Shown here one piece after another: positions 45,518-53,811 of a DNA stretch of 64,000 nt. Source of the stretch: Plastoroseomonas hellenica (GTDB lineage Bacteria; Pseudomonadota; Alphaproteobacteria; Acetobacterales; Acetobacteraceae). The notes beneath the pieces were generated by a model, which saw only the letters and a list, made by a program, of their open reading frames with translations, searched no databases and was not told the origin of the DNA. The stretch lies in the NCBI RefSeq assembly GCF_018129085.1, contig NZ_JAAGBB010000006.1, positions 1 to 64,000 on the forward strand, read 5' to 3'. Positions within the stretch are counted from its first letter, which is position 1. Every line of letters begins with the position of its first letter. Both the position numbers and the translations under genes were made by a program.

Positions 45518-45521
45518 CTAG

Positions 45522-46221
45522 CTGGTGTGTAATGATGTCGGGTGAATGTACCTGAGTTGCCTGTCGAGAGCCGGCCGTTCAGCCTGCCCTTCTCCCCTCC
45601 GCCCGGCCGAGCGCTCGATCAGCCCAGGTCACGTACTCCTTCCATCGCGAAGTCTGTGCAGCAGTTTGGACAATGAAACTCCTCGTCCCTCGATTGCTCC
45701 GGAGGTCCGGTGAAACTCACCGAAACCGCATAGACATCGGTCCGCAGCACGCTCACGGCCGCTGATGGAACCTCGCGGAGCCTGATCATATTGAGTATCA
45801 ATGAAATTCTCGGACGAATTGGCAAATAGCCTCAAGAATCTAGCTCTTGCATACAGTATACGAATCGATGGTCACGGCAATGTTAGTGCCTAGCCAAGCG
45901 CTCATGGATATATACCGAGGCACCGCGTTTCCCGAATGCATCAGGCTCGCCTGATAGCCTTGCGGGGTGGCTGATCTCAAATAGCCAGTGCGGCGTTTCG
46001 CCGCCCCCGGCGCTACGCTGTGCGGACGACTTCACGCCGTACACATTAAGGTCTGAACCACAGAGCCTCTGCTCGTGGGCATAGATAGATCAATTAGATG
46101 CGATTACAGATCCGTGTGTGCGTCGTACACAAGGTGTCGCATCAATGGTGCCATTAATCTTTAACGTGCTCGGCAAACAGAAAAAATAATAAATGACTAG
46201 TTACAGATATGGGAGGGACCC
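45522..46221. promoter_or_regulatory. AT-rich upstream region of the biosynthetic cluster
   Basis: About 700 bases before the GNAT gene. TGTGTGCGTCGTACACA at 46115-46131 has TGTGT/ACACA inverted arms and could be an operator. A strong ribosome site (GGGAGGG) precedes the GNAT ATG. No regulator gene is next to the cluster. A weak minus-strand frame at 45619-45825 is listed separately. Confidence 0.4.
45619..45825 (-). CDS. Small hypothetical protein with CPNC motif, doubtful
   Basis: A protein of 68 residues (or 56 from an internal Met). LRTDVYAVSVSFTGPPEQSR followed by EFHCPNCCTDFAMEG looks natural, with a Cys-rich knuckle like half of a zinc ribbon. No ribosome site is seen. Confidence 0.35.
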   Translation of the reverse strand: MPIRPRISLILNMIRLREVPSAAVSVLRTDVYAVSVSFTGPPEQSRDEEFHCPNCCTDFAMEGVRDLG

Positions 46222-47004
46222 ATGTATGCAAGCGATCATAACGCGTGTATCGAGGACAATGAACTCTCAATTCGAGAACTCGATATTCATGACCTAGATT
46301 CACTGATAAACGTTCATCAGAAAATTGTTGAGGCACTTCCGTCTCCAAGTCTATTTCGAGCACGCGGAGTCGAGTCGATTAGGAGCCTGATCGGAGACGA
46401 CTCCTCGTGCTTCGGCATATTCGACGGAAAAGCCCTAGTAGCGTATTCAGCCGTTCGCTTTCCGGAATCCGGCACGGAAAATCTCGGGATCATTTTGGGC
46501 TTTGACCAATACGAAGCACAGCTTGTCGCGGAATTCGAAGGTGTTGCGGTATTACCAAAATATAGAGGAAATGGTCTACAGGATGTTCTTACGAAAGCGC
46601 GTGCGGCGAAGGCGATACTTCGGGGCCGGCTCATAACAGCCGCGCGCGTTTCACCCGAAAACTTCCATAGCCTCCGAAATTTCCTAGCATATGGAATGAC
46701 CGGACGGAAGTTTGTCAGGCTTTCCGGTGGATATGAGCGGCTAATAGTTGTTCGTAATCACGTGGATGGTGAAAACCCATCGTGGATGGATGAGACTGAG
46801 GTTATAGCTACGGATTTCGCCGGGCTAAACCGCGCTTTTGATACAGGACTTGAGCTTCGAGCGTTCGATAACGCTCGCGCTAAACCTGTGTTTGTGCTGG
46901 CGAAGCGTCGGCGTAGCACGGAATCTCGGCGTCGGAAGGTAGTTCGGGCCTCGGGTGCAATGGGCGTCGCACTTGGGCCTGATGTCATCAAAATGCCTGC
47001 CTGA
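46222..47004 (+). CDS. GNAT-family acetyltransferase, first gene of the cluster
   Basis: A protein of 260 residues. The GNAT core is visible: a beta-strand pair (FGIFDGKALVAYSAVRF), then EFEGVAVLPKYRGNGLQDVLTKARAAKA, where RGNGLQ is the acetyl-CoA pyrophosphate loop, and later SPENFHSLRNFLAYGM, the usual C-terminal motif. About 90 further residues, ending very basic (KRRRSTESRRRKVVR), extend beyond the domain. In antibiotic clusters GNAT enzymes acylate an intermediate or protect the producer; here the acceptor could be an amine of the product. It lies 31 bases before the TruD-like gene. Confidence 0.85.
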   Translation: MYASDHNACIEDNELSIRELDIHDLDSLINVHQKIVEALPSPSLFRARGVESIRSLIGDDSSCFGIFDGKALVAYSAVRFPESGTENLGIILGFDQYEAQLVAEFEGVAVLPKYRGNGLQDVLTKARAAKAILRGRLITAARVSPENFHSLRNFLAYGMTGRKFVRLSGGYERLIVVRNHVDGENPSWMDETEVIATDFAGLNRAFDTGLELRAFDNARAKPVFVLAKRRRSTESRRRKVVRASGAMGVALGPDVIKMPA

Positions 47005-47035
47005 AGGCAGCAAAAAAAGCGAGGGAGTTCAGAAC

Positions 47036-48091
47036 ATGGATGAGCCCATCGTAAAATATTCACCGTCTGATTTCCTGGTAGTCGAGAATCTTGTCCTTCC
47101 GGAATTCACGTTCCCCGCGGCAGGACATTATGACACCGGAGATGAAGCTCCATTCACTTATCTCCGTGCGCAGAAATCCGGATACACCACGTTTGAGCTC
47201 ATGGGACTCCTCTCCAGATTTTTCTGTCTACCAACGGAATCGGTTACCTATGCAGGTTTGAAAGACGAGGATGGTATAACCGAACAGACAGTGTGCATAG
47301 CTGCCCGTATAACTCAAAAGTCCGCAACATTATTTAACTCAACAAATCGCACGTCAGCCGGAAAATTCGTAAGAATATACCTATTGGGATATGGGAGCAA
47401 TAAAATAGAAATTGGAAAATTGAATGGAAATGGATTCAGGATAACTATCAGAAAGATCAGTCAAAAATTCGCCGATACACTGCCTGGTCGTGGGAAAATG
47501 TTGATATCTTTCCTCAATTATTACGATACTCAAAGATTCGGGATACCAAACAACAGAAAAAACACGCACCGTATAGGCGAAGCCATACTGAACGGGGATT
47601 TCAGGAGAGCCTTAGTCTTAGTACGCGAGTCCGGTACTCCGGAAGGCAAAATCGCCGTGGAGGCCCAAATGAACGACGCAGAGAAGTTCTTTGAATGCCT
47701 TGAGCCCAGGATAATTTCATTTTACAAGAGCTCATTTGCGTCTTTCGAATGGAACAGCAGGCTTGCAAAAGAAGTAAGGAAATCCGCACATGAATTCATA
47801 GAGAAAAACTACGAAGGAATAGAATATACCTTCTCGAAAAAGTCGGCATGTGTGTCTGGTATGATGGCCTCGATGAAGTCTATGCCGATGAAAAAATATT
47901 ACGGAGACATGGCTATAAGTGAGCGTCCAACGGCCATACAAACTCAGATACATTTCGACCAAATAGAAGAAGATGAAGTTCATGTTGGATTTTATAAAAT
48001 TTCAGTATCATTCTTCCTCCCATCTGGTACTTACGCGACAATGTGTTTGAAGCAGATTCTAAATTTTGGAGACATAAGAGATGTTTCGTAG
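47036..48091 (+). CDS. TruD-type pseudouridine synthase (C-nucleoside entry enzyme candidate)
   Basis: A protein of 351 residues. It aligns by motif with TruD: SPSDFLVVENL, then PFTYLRAQKSGYTTFELMGLLSRF, the catalytic motif YAGLKDEDGITEQTV with Asp77 in place of the TruD nucleophile, GNGFRITIRKIS (the NxF-type strand), and NYYDTQRFGIPNN. ATG at 47036 follows GGGAG and is preferred over a longer frame running into the GNAT gene. TruD normally makes pseudouridine 13 in tRNA-Glu. Low GC and clustering with biosynthetic genes suggest a dedicated role: TruD-like PumJ begins pseudouridimycin synthesis. It overlaps the next gene by 11 bases. Confidence 0.88.
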   Translation: MDEPIVKYSPSDFLVVENLVLPEFTFPAAGHYDTGDEAPFTYLRAQKSGYTTFELMGLLSRFFCLPTESVTYAGLKDEDGITEQTVCIAARITQKSATLFNSTNRTSAGKFVRIYLLGYGSNKIEIGKLNGNGFRITIRKISQKFADTLPGRGKMLISFLNYYDTQRFGIPNNRKNTHRIGEAILNGDFRRALVLVRESGTPEGKIAVEAQMNDAEKFFECLEPRIISFYKSSFASFEWNSRLAKEVRKSAHEFIEKNYEGIEYTFSKKSACVSGMMASMKSMPMKKYYGDMAISERPTAIQTQIHFDQIEEDEVHVGFYKISVSFFLPSGTYATMCLKQILNFGDIRDVS

Positions 48092-48551
48092 CGGAGATGG
48101 AAGAGAAAAGATTGAGCCGAAGATTGTGAGGACCAATGGGAGTCACATTCTGTGCGATTTCGACAAATGCTCCCCAGAAATTCTGCGAAGTCGGGATACC
48201 GTAGAGGATCTCCTCCTTAGAGCGGCACGACTAGCAGAAGCTACGATCGTCGCGAGTCATTTCCACGCCTTCTCGCCAGAAGGCATTAGCGGCATTGTCC
48301 TAATAGCCGAGTCGCATCTATCGATCCACACCTGGCCGTCGGCAAGATATGCAGCTGTCGATCTATATACCTGCGGTGAACTGGATTCCTGGCCCGCCTT
48401 GGCCGCGCTTGCTCAGGCTCTTGGTTCCAAGGAACCTCGTTATGCGGAGATCCACCGCCGCTCACTATACGAACCAGTTGCGGAGAACGTCAGGAGGAGA
48501 CCGGGAATTGATCTCCAAAAAATCGCGCTGCCAAGCGACTTACATAAATAG
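48081..48551 (+). CDS. S-adenosylmethionine decarboxylase proenzyme (SpeH/SpeD type)
   Basis: A protein of 156 residues. The processing site is ESHLSIHTWP: self-cleavage between Glu77 and Ser78 would turn Ser78 into the pyruvoyl group. His83 and Cys98 keep the exact +5 and +20 spacing of the catalytic His and Cys of the bacterial class 1B enzyme, and AAVDLYTCGE follows. It makes decarboxylated AdoMet, the aminopropyl donor. It overlaps the TruD-like gene and precedes the aminopropyltransferase by nine bases, which ties donor supply to transfer. Confidence 0.93.
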   Translation: MFRSGDGREKIEPKIVRTNGSHILCDFDKCSPEILRSRDTVEDLLLRAARLAEATIVASHFHAFSPEGISGIVLIAESHLSIHTWPSARYAAVDLYTCGELDSWPALAALAQALGSKEPRYAEIHRRSLYEPVAENVRRRPGIDLQKIALPSDLHK

Positions 48552-48560
48552 GAGGAAGCC

Positions 48561-49928
48561 ATGAAACTTATAAATTGGCTATATGCCGCGCATCCATTCT
48601 TCAGAGAGATGAAGAAGGACATACTTTCGGTCTTGGAAGACCAGGAATGCACAAATTTGGATGGACTTGTTTGTGCATCCCGGCGACCGGTGCGAAGTGT
48701 TCTTCTCGGAATTCGAGCGCTGGAACTATCGAAGCAACTTTCGGCGGATGACGGTACGGTGAGGCTCAACAACCCTGGTAATAGGACCGCGAGGCGACCA
48801 CCAAGGGAAAAGTTCGATCGCTCTGCGGTTGACGCTAATGTGGCGGAGCGTTATCAGGGCCTTGCGAAAGATCGAGAAGATCCTTCCCTCCTTTGGAGCC
48901 AGCGCAGGCTCAACCCGGACTCAGCCGTCGAGAGAGCTGCATATATTGTAAAATGGTGCCGTGGTCTACGAGGGAAAATCGCATTCCTCGGCGATGACGA
49001 TCTAGTAAGTCCTCTGGTCGCCGCATCTCTGCCCGATTGGCAGGTCTATGTGTACGATATTGATGCCGCAGTGCTCTCGAAGGCTCAAGATACGGCAGAG
49101 ATACTGGGCGCTTCGCTGCTGGCTGAGCACGCTGATCTCTCCAAAGCTGCGCTGAAGCTCGCTGGGGAAATCGATGTCGTTGTCAGCGATCCGTTCCCGA
49201 CGGGAGATGGCTCCTTCGAGGTCATGTTTTGGGGCCAAGTCTCCACGCTGCTCAAACGTGGCGGGATATCAGTGTCAACGATCGGCGCGTCGCATAAGCC
49301 TGTCGGCTACGACAGCGCAGCTCTCCGCGGCCAGGAGGCGCTCGGCTTAGCTCTGCTGGACCTGCGCGAGAGTTTCGGTCGTTACGAGACTTTCTCCTTC
49401 GAGTTCTCTTCTTGGGAGATGAGCTTCATGAAGGAGAGACGACTCACGAGCAGCATTTCCCAAACCAAGTCCCTGATGGCCGCGAGGAAGATACGCGAGC
49501 CCATCGCTATGGCTCCTGGGACGCCATTCGATTTCGATAGGTGGTCTGCGGCCACCGCGAACCACTACCTCACACGGCAGGCGGGGGCTTCCGAACAGCG
49601 CCGGCTTGCAGCAGAGCGAGGAGTGATCGGCGACGCGCCGTTCGACGAATCTGCGCCCCCTCGGGAGGGCTTTAATGTCGGGGCATTATTCAACCTCCTC
49701 TCTACTGATAGCGGAGGAGGCGGCAATACGTCACCGGTCGCGGCGACCTACGATCGTGCCTCATTGGAAGCCGGACTCCGCAGTGCGGAGGCTCCCTACA
49801 CCGAAGAGGAAATTGCCGAGCTGGGGCGCCTGCAATGCTCCTCATCGATCTATGACGATGGCCCGTTGGCTGAGCTCGGGCTAGCCGTTAGGGCCATGGA
49901 ATCGTGGGATCGGAAGAGGCTGGATTAG
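48561..49928 (+). CDS. BpsA-like aminopropyltransferase
   Basis: A protein of 455 residues. A winged-helix-like N-terminus is followed by a Rossmann domain with SQRRLNPDSAVERAAYI, GKIAFLGDDDLVSPLVAA (GDDD at 144-147), VYVYDIDAAVLS and VVVSDPFPTGDGSFEVMFWG (209-224). These are the hallmarks of N4-bis(aminopropyl)spermidine synthase, which uses decarboxylated AdoMet to make branched polyamines in thermophiles. Here it is about 100 residues longer at the C-terminus (Pro/Gly/Ser-rich, then helical). AGGAGG precedes the ATG. A cluster-specific amine acceptor is possible instead of spermidine. Confidence 0.87.
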   Translation: MKLINWLYAAHPFFREMKKDILSVLEDQECTNLDGLVCASRRPVRSVLLGIRALELSKQLSADDGTVRLNNPGNRTARRPPREKFDRSAVDANVAERYQGLAKDREDPSLLWSQRRLNPDSAVERAAYIVKWCRGLRGKIAFLGDDDLVSPLVAASLPDWQVYVYDIDAAVLSKAQDTAEILGASLLAEHADLSKAALKLAGEIDVVVSDPFPTGDGSFEVMFWGQVSTLLKRGGISVSTIGASHKPVGYDSAALRGQEALGLALLDLRESFGRYETFSFEFSSWEMSFMKERRLTSSISQTKSLMAARKIREPIAMAPGTPFDFDRWSAATANHYLTRQAGASEQRRLAAERGVIGDAPFDESAPPREGFNVGALFNLLSTDSGGGGNTSPVAATYDRASLEAGLRSAEAPYTEEEIAELGRLQCSSSIYDDGPLAELGLAVRAMESWDRKRLD

Positions 49929-49960
49929 CCCCGCGTGGAACACAACTAAGGAGCGCCGTT

Positions 49961-51025
49961 ATGGCTTCAGGCCTCGATCGCTTCCGCAGGCTATTGATCT
50001 CTGAGCCAGCTCTCGCCACGGAGCTAGGGTCGAGACAAATGGCAGCTTTTAGAGGCGCATCCTTGCCGGTAACTGAATTGCCTTCCGACAGCGCTGCCCT
50101 CGCGCACGAGGCCGCGCAGCGGCCTGGAACGCTACTCGTCCTCCGTACGCCCTCGAAAGGCTGGGTGACAAAGGCCGATTACGGCTCCCTGGCCAGCCGG
50201 CCAGGTGAAAGGCATTTGCATCCCATTATGGGTTGTCAATCTGCGTGCGCGTATTGCTACCTCCGGGGAATGGAGGTGGGCCTACGGCCTCTTCGCTTCC
50301 ATGTAGACCTTCAAGATCTTCTAAGTTCGATTGATAGAGAAATTGCCACTGCGGATCATCAACCCTTGTTGTTCTGTACTGGCGAGTTAGCAGACAGCCT
50401 TGGAGATGCGGATCTCTTCCCCATTGCGGCAGAGCTCATTCGGCACATTGGGCGAAGGCGGGTCGCGCAACTGGAACTCCGGACTAAAAGCAACTGCGTG
50501 CAGTCGCTGGTTGATTGCGACCATGGCGGCCTAACCACGGTCGCCTTTTCCCTTGCCCCTCAGCAATATATAAAACGGCACGAACCCGGCACAGCCTCTC
50601 TCCAGGAGAGGCTCGAGGCAGCCCGGGAAGTGCAGAAACTGGGATACAGATTGGCATTCAAATTTGAACCTATTCTGATCGAGAGCGATTGGAAGATCCT
50701 TTATGCGGAGTTACTTGAGGCGATTGTTGGAAGCGTCGATATCGCGCCGATAGATCATGTCAGCGTCGGATGCCTGAGATGGAGCGGCCCATTATCCGAT
50801 ACCAAGATTTTCGCTAAGCAATATGCCGAGGAGATCGCTGCCGGGGAATGGATTCAGTACCGGCCTGACCGCAAGAACGGAACAATCAGGAAGGACGACC
50901 GGTTGGAAATCTACCGGTGGATGAGAATCCAGCTCAGGCGGGTTGGCATAAGATCGCCAATATGGTGGAGCGTTGAAGAAAAACCGATTCTGGATCTTCT
51001 GAATGAAGATCAAATGAATCCATGA
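49961..51025 (+). CDS. Radical SAM enzyme, spore photoproduct lyase-like
   Basis: A protein of 354 residues from ATG at 49961 (AAGGAG upstream; the longer frame overlaps the previous gene). MGCQSACAYCYLRG holds the [4Fe-4S] ligands C92-x3-C96-x2-C99. LLFCTGELADSLGDADLF, ELRTKSNCVQSLVDCDHGG, SLAPQQYIKRHEPGTASLQERLEAAREVQKLGYRLAFKFEPI and VGCLRW follow spore photoproduct lyase in order. Cys139 in FCTGE aligns, by eye, with the H-donor Cys of that enzyme. Spore photoproduct lyase acts on pyrimidine carbons, so action on a pyrimidine C-nucleoside is an attractive inference. Confidence 0.86.
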   Translation: MASGLDRFRRLLISEPALATELGSRQMAAFRGASLPVTELPSDSAALAHEAAQRPGTLLVLRTPSKGWVTKADYGSLASRPGERHLHPIMGCQSACAYCYLRGMEVGLRPLRFHVDLQDLLSSIDREIATADHQPLLFCTGELADSLGDADLFPIAAELIRHIGRRRVAQLELRTKSNCVQSLVDCDHGGLTTVAFSLAPQQYIKRHEPGTASLQERLEAAREVQKLGYRLAFKFEPILIESDWKILYAELLEAIVGSVDIAPIDHVSVGCLRWSGPLSDTKIFAKQYAEEIAAGEWIQYRPDRKNGTIRKDDRLEIYRWMRIQLRRVGIRSPIWWSVEEKPILDLLNEDQMNP

Positions 51026-51041
51026 AACCGGAGGTCGGCCA

Positions 51042-52088
51042 ATGAGCGTAAAATTTGGGATCGTGATAGGCGATACCGACCTGTATGCAAATGCTTATAG
51101 GCAATCCGCGTTTCTATCCTCAAATTTGCTTTGTGGATGGGTGCGACGGCCCTCCTGCCCGTCCGACTTTTATGATGTGCGGTTAAGTGGCTTAAAAGAA
51201 TATCCCTCCGTGGCGGAGATGACGGCATCCAGCGATATCACGGCTATAGTATTTTTCGATTTTCCTACGGGGCGAACAATTGACGTGGTGCGTTCTCTCA
51301 ATGCGGGAATCCACGTCCTTTGCTACGGAGCCTTTGCTTCGTCACTCTCCGACGCAAGGGACATGGCGACCGCCGCCGCTAGGCCGGGCGCAGTGTCGTG
51401 TGTCGCTAAGCCGATGATGAGGGGACCTTACGATCGGGCCATCCAGAAGTTTTTGCGCTCTGGTAGGCTGGGGCGTATAACTGTGATGGACGTGATACAA
51501 ACTTCTCCTGCGAACGTCCACGGCGGCTCTTTTAGGCCATTCGAGCTGGTGAAATATATCGGGGGGAACGCTCTTAACATTTGGGAGTACGCCGATACTT
51601 TAAACGCGTGGCTCTCGCCGTATGAATCATTGTATGCGGTAGGAGCGGCGCCTCTTGGCGATCAAAAATATGATGCCGGCTTGCGAAGAAGCGACGTTGC
51701 GCCACAAATATTAATGATATCTGGTGTGCTGGCGAATGGTGCCATCGCCGTAGAGTACCATGGCGGCATATCCAGATTAAAGAATAACCATGATCTTCTG
51801 ACGGTATACGGTAGTCTCGGGACTTTTAGATATCATTTCGGAAATCATAGAGCGTTCTTTGCCGAAGCCGGTGAGGATTTCGTGGCGATGGGCGATGATA
51901 TTCTGACTAGGGACCCCCAGGAGATTGACCCCGCGCAGGAATTTTTTGACATCATTACGAGGAAAGCAACGCCAAGGGATGGGTTATCACTGCGGCCTTT
52001 TGAAGAGGCCTTGAGGATTATGCAGAAAGTCGAGGCGATCAGGCACTCCTACCTGTACAACCGGCCGTTTGATTTGTCCGAACTGTGA
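51042..52088 (+). CDS. Gfo/Idh/MocA-family oxidoreductase, divergent
   Basis: A protein of 348 residues. A Rossmann-like N-terminal half (FGIVIGDTDLYANAYRQSAFL, then ITAIVFFDFPTGRTIDVVRSLNAGIHVLCYGAFA) is followed by a beta-sheet domain (GRLGRITVMDVIQT, GGNALNIWEYADTLN, NGAIAVEYHGG, YGSLGTFRYHFGNH). The usual EKP motif is replaced by YGAF, and the GxGxxG loop is altered, so cofactor use or catalysis may differ. In nucleoside pathways such enzymes oxidise or epimerise sugar carbons. It lies 16 bases after the radical SAM gene and closes the tightly packed part of the operon. Confidence 0.8.
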   Translation: MSVKFGIVIGDTDLYANAYRQSAFLSSNLLCGWVRRPSCPSDFYDVRLSGLKEYPSVAEMTASSDITAIVFFDFPTGRTIDVVRSLNAGIHVLCYGAFASSLSDARDMATAAARPGAVSCVAKPMMRGPYDRAIQKFLRSGRLGRITVMDVIQTSPANVHGGSFRPFELVKYIGGNALNIWEYADTLNAWLSPYESLYAVGAAPLGDQKYDAGLRRSDVAPQILMISGVLANGAIAVEYHGGISRLKNNHDLLTVYGSLGTFRYHFGNHRAFFAEAGEDFVAMGDDILTRDPQEIDPAQEFFDIITRKATPRDGLSLRPFEEALRIMQKVEAIRHSYLYNRPFDLSEL

Positions 52089-52322
52089 TGCCGATCAGAG
52101 GCGGCGTAACAACACGTCCGGACTAGCCTCGAGATTTGACCAGTCCGCCTGGAGGGATTAGCGAAGGATATCGTTTGGCAGCCTTCGGAACGAAATCGAC
52201 GGCCACTCACATTAATCGTCAAGCGCTCGAAAAGCAAGGCCAACGCGTTATCGAGGTGCAAAGCTTTATTATGCACGGCATTTCCCGATGCAGAAACATC
52301 GTATAGGGAAGGAAACCCGTCC

Positions 52323-53627
52323 ATGCGCCGAGGAAGCAAAAGCCTTCCGATGAACGCCAACCAGCGTAGGTATACTCGCTTATTCCGAGAGCATGCGTTA
52401 TCGCGCATCAACAATATGTCCTTAGCTTTTTTGGTGCAAGCTCGCTACCGGCGTAGCGCCGTTCGTGAATCGATAAGGCGCCTGACAGACAGACACGAAT
52501 TGCTTAGAGCGCAGATTTCGAGTTGCGGCGACGATATGTTTACCCTACTTGATCAAAACGAAGATGCACTAGAGATTCGATTTGTGGAAGGATTTAGTCC
52601 GGCAGGCCTGGAAGCTGCAGCAGCTATGATAACAACGCAAACTCATCTCTCAGAAGAGAGTCGTCCGGGCAGAAACCTTATACGGTTTTTTGTGCTAGAG
52701 GGCGGTGAAACCGAATGGGTTTTAATCGTATGCGCGTCCCATATTATTATGGACGGCGTCAGTGTTCGGATCGTGTTGAAGGAATTCTGCTTGATCTACG
52801 AATCGATTGTAAATAAAACTCAACTTTATCTTCAGGATACGCGCGCAAGCCACTCTGATATGGTGGCGCAAGAGCGTCACCAGATTACAAACGCTGAACG
52901 GCCCATGGAAACTCTGGCACAGAGCCTTAGTCCTATCATTTCCAGCAGGACAAACATTAAGGACATTGGATTCTCTCCAACGGCGAGGGCGAGGTGCCCC
53001 TTGGATGATACGCTATGGCGCCAGCTGTCGCAGATATCCAAGCGGATCGGCGTAAGGTCGAGCGTTCCCTATCTGGCGGCATTCCTTCAGTCGGAGTGGG
53101 ATATGGGACGCAAAGATGTTCTTGTTAAAACAGTTAGAGCGGAAAGAGGGAGATTGTCTGACTCGGGCCTGGTCGATAACTTTATCGATTTATCTATCCT
53201 GGATTTCCGCGCAATTAACAATGTGGCTTTCGAAGCGTACTTGCTGGACGTAAATAAGGTTGTAAATGCCGCTGGTGAGAGTAAAGCGATGTACTGGCCA
53301 TTGTGCGAAAGGCATTTTCCATGTTACTATACGCATCCCTACGGGATAATAGATTGCGAATTTAGTATGTTGATTGCGGAAGGCAATAAATGGGTTGATA
53401 GTAATGCTATTAGCTTGACTAGGATTGACGGGGCCGTCCAAAATACGAGTACATGGGCTCAGTATAGCCGATGCTTGCAAGTCCGGCCGACCAGAGATGG
53501 GGAGGGATCGCTCTTCCTCCTTTATAATACGTGCGTGATTGAACCCGCTGAGGCCGAGGCGCAGATAGCTGCAATCCTAAAAGTCCTGGAAGATCTAGCC
53601 GCGGCTGCCGCGTTTACCCCGGACTAA
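52323..53627 (+). CDS. Stand-alone condensation-domain protein
   Basis: A protein of 434 residues. It has the two-lobe plan of condensation/acyltransferase proteins: NNMSLAFLVQARYRRSAVRESIRRLTDRHELLRAQI at the start, the active motif CASHIIMDGVS (S139-H140-x3-D144-G145) and a late NFIDLSILD/RD segment before the C-terminal LLYNTCVIEPAE strand. The catalytic second His of HHxxxDG is kept; the first His is Ser. No adenylation or carrier domain is present in the window, so it may use a free acyl donor or a carrier encoded elsewhere. AAGGAAA precedes the ATG. Confidence 0.82.
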   Translation: MRRGSKSLPMNANQRRYTRLFREHALSRINNMSLAFLVQARYRRSAVRESIRRLTDRHELLRAQISSCGDDMFTLLDQNEDALEIRFVEGFSPAGLEAAAAMITTQTHLSEESRPGRNLIRFFVLEGGETEWVLIVCASHIIMDGVSVRIVLKEFCLIYESIVNKTQLYLQDTRASHSDMVAQERHQITNAERPMETLAQSLSPIISSRTNIKDIGFSPTARARCPLDDTLWRQLSQISKRIGVRSSVPYLAAFLQSEWDMGRKDVLVKTVRAERGRLSDSGLVDNFIDLSILDFRAINNVAFEAYLLDVNKVVNAAGESKAMYWPLCERHFPCYYTHPYGIIDCEFSMLIAEGNKWVDSNAISLTRIDGAVQNTSTWAQYSRCLQVRPTRDGEGSLFLLYNTCVIEPAEAEAQIAAILKVLEDLAAAAAFTPD

Positions 53628-53811
53628 ACGGTGTGACTGCGCGGCGCCATGGGGAGGCTGTCAGGATTAAAGCGCGCGGAGAGTACCCTGCGAGCGGCAA
53701 TTGAGATCGTTTTTCTTACGCCGCGGTGGGCATCGAACGGTTGCCATTCCCGTGAATGACGGCAGTTGGCTCGGTTCCTCGTGTTGTTTTTGAGCCCTTT
53801 GGAGATTGATG

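Noticed and set aside
47036-48091. The TruD-like gene as the host's housekeeping truD
   Set aside because: Low GC, island position, operon with biosynthetic genes and altered residues after the catalytic Asp argue against it, though the genome-wide copy number was not checked.
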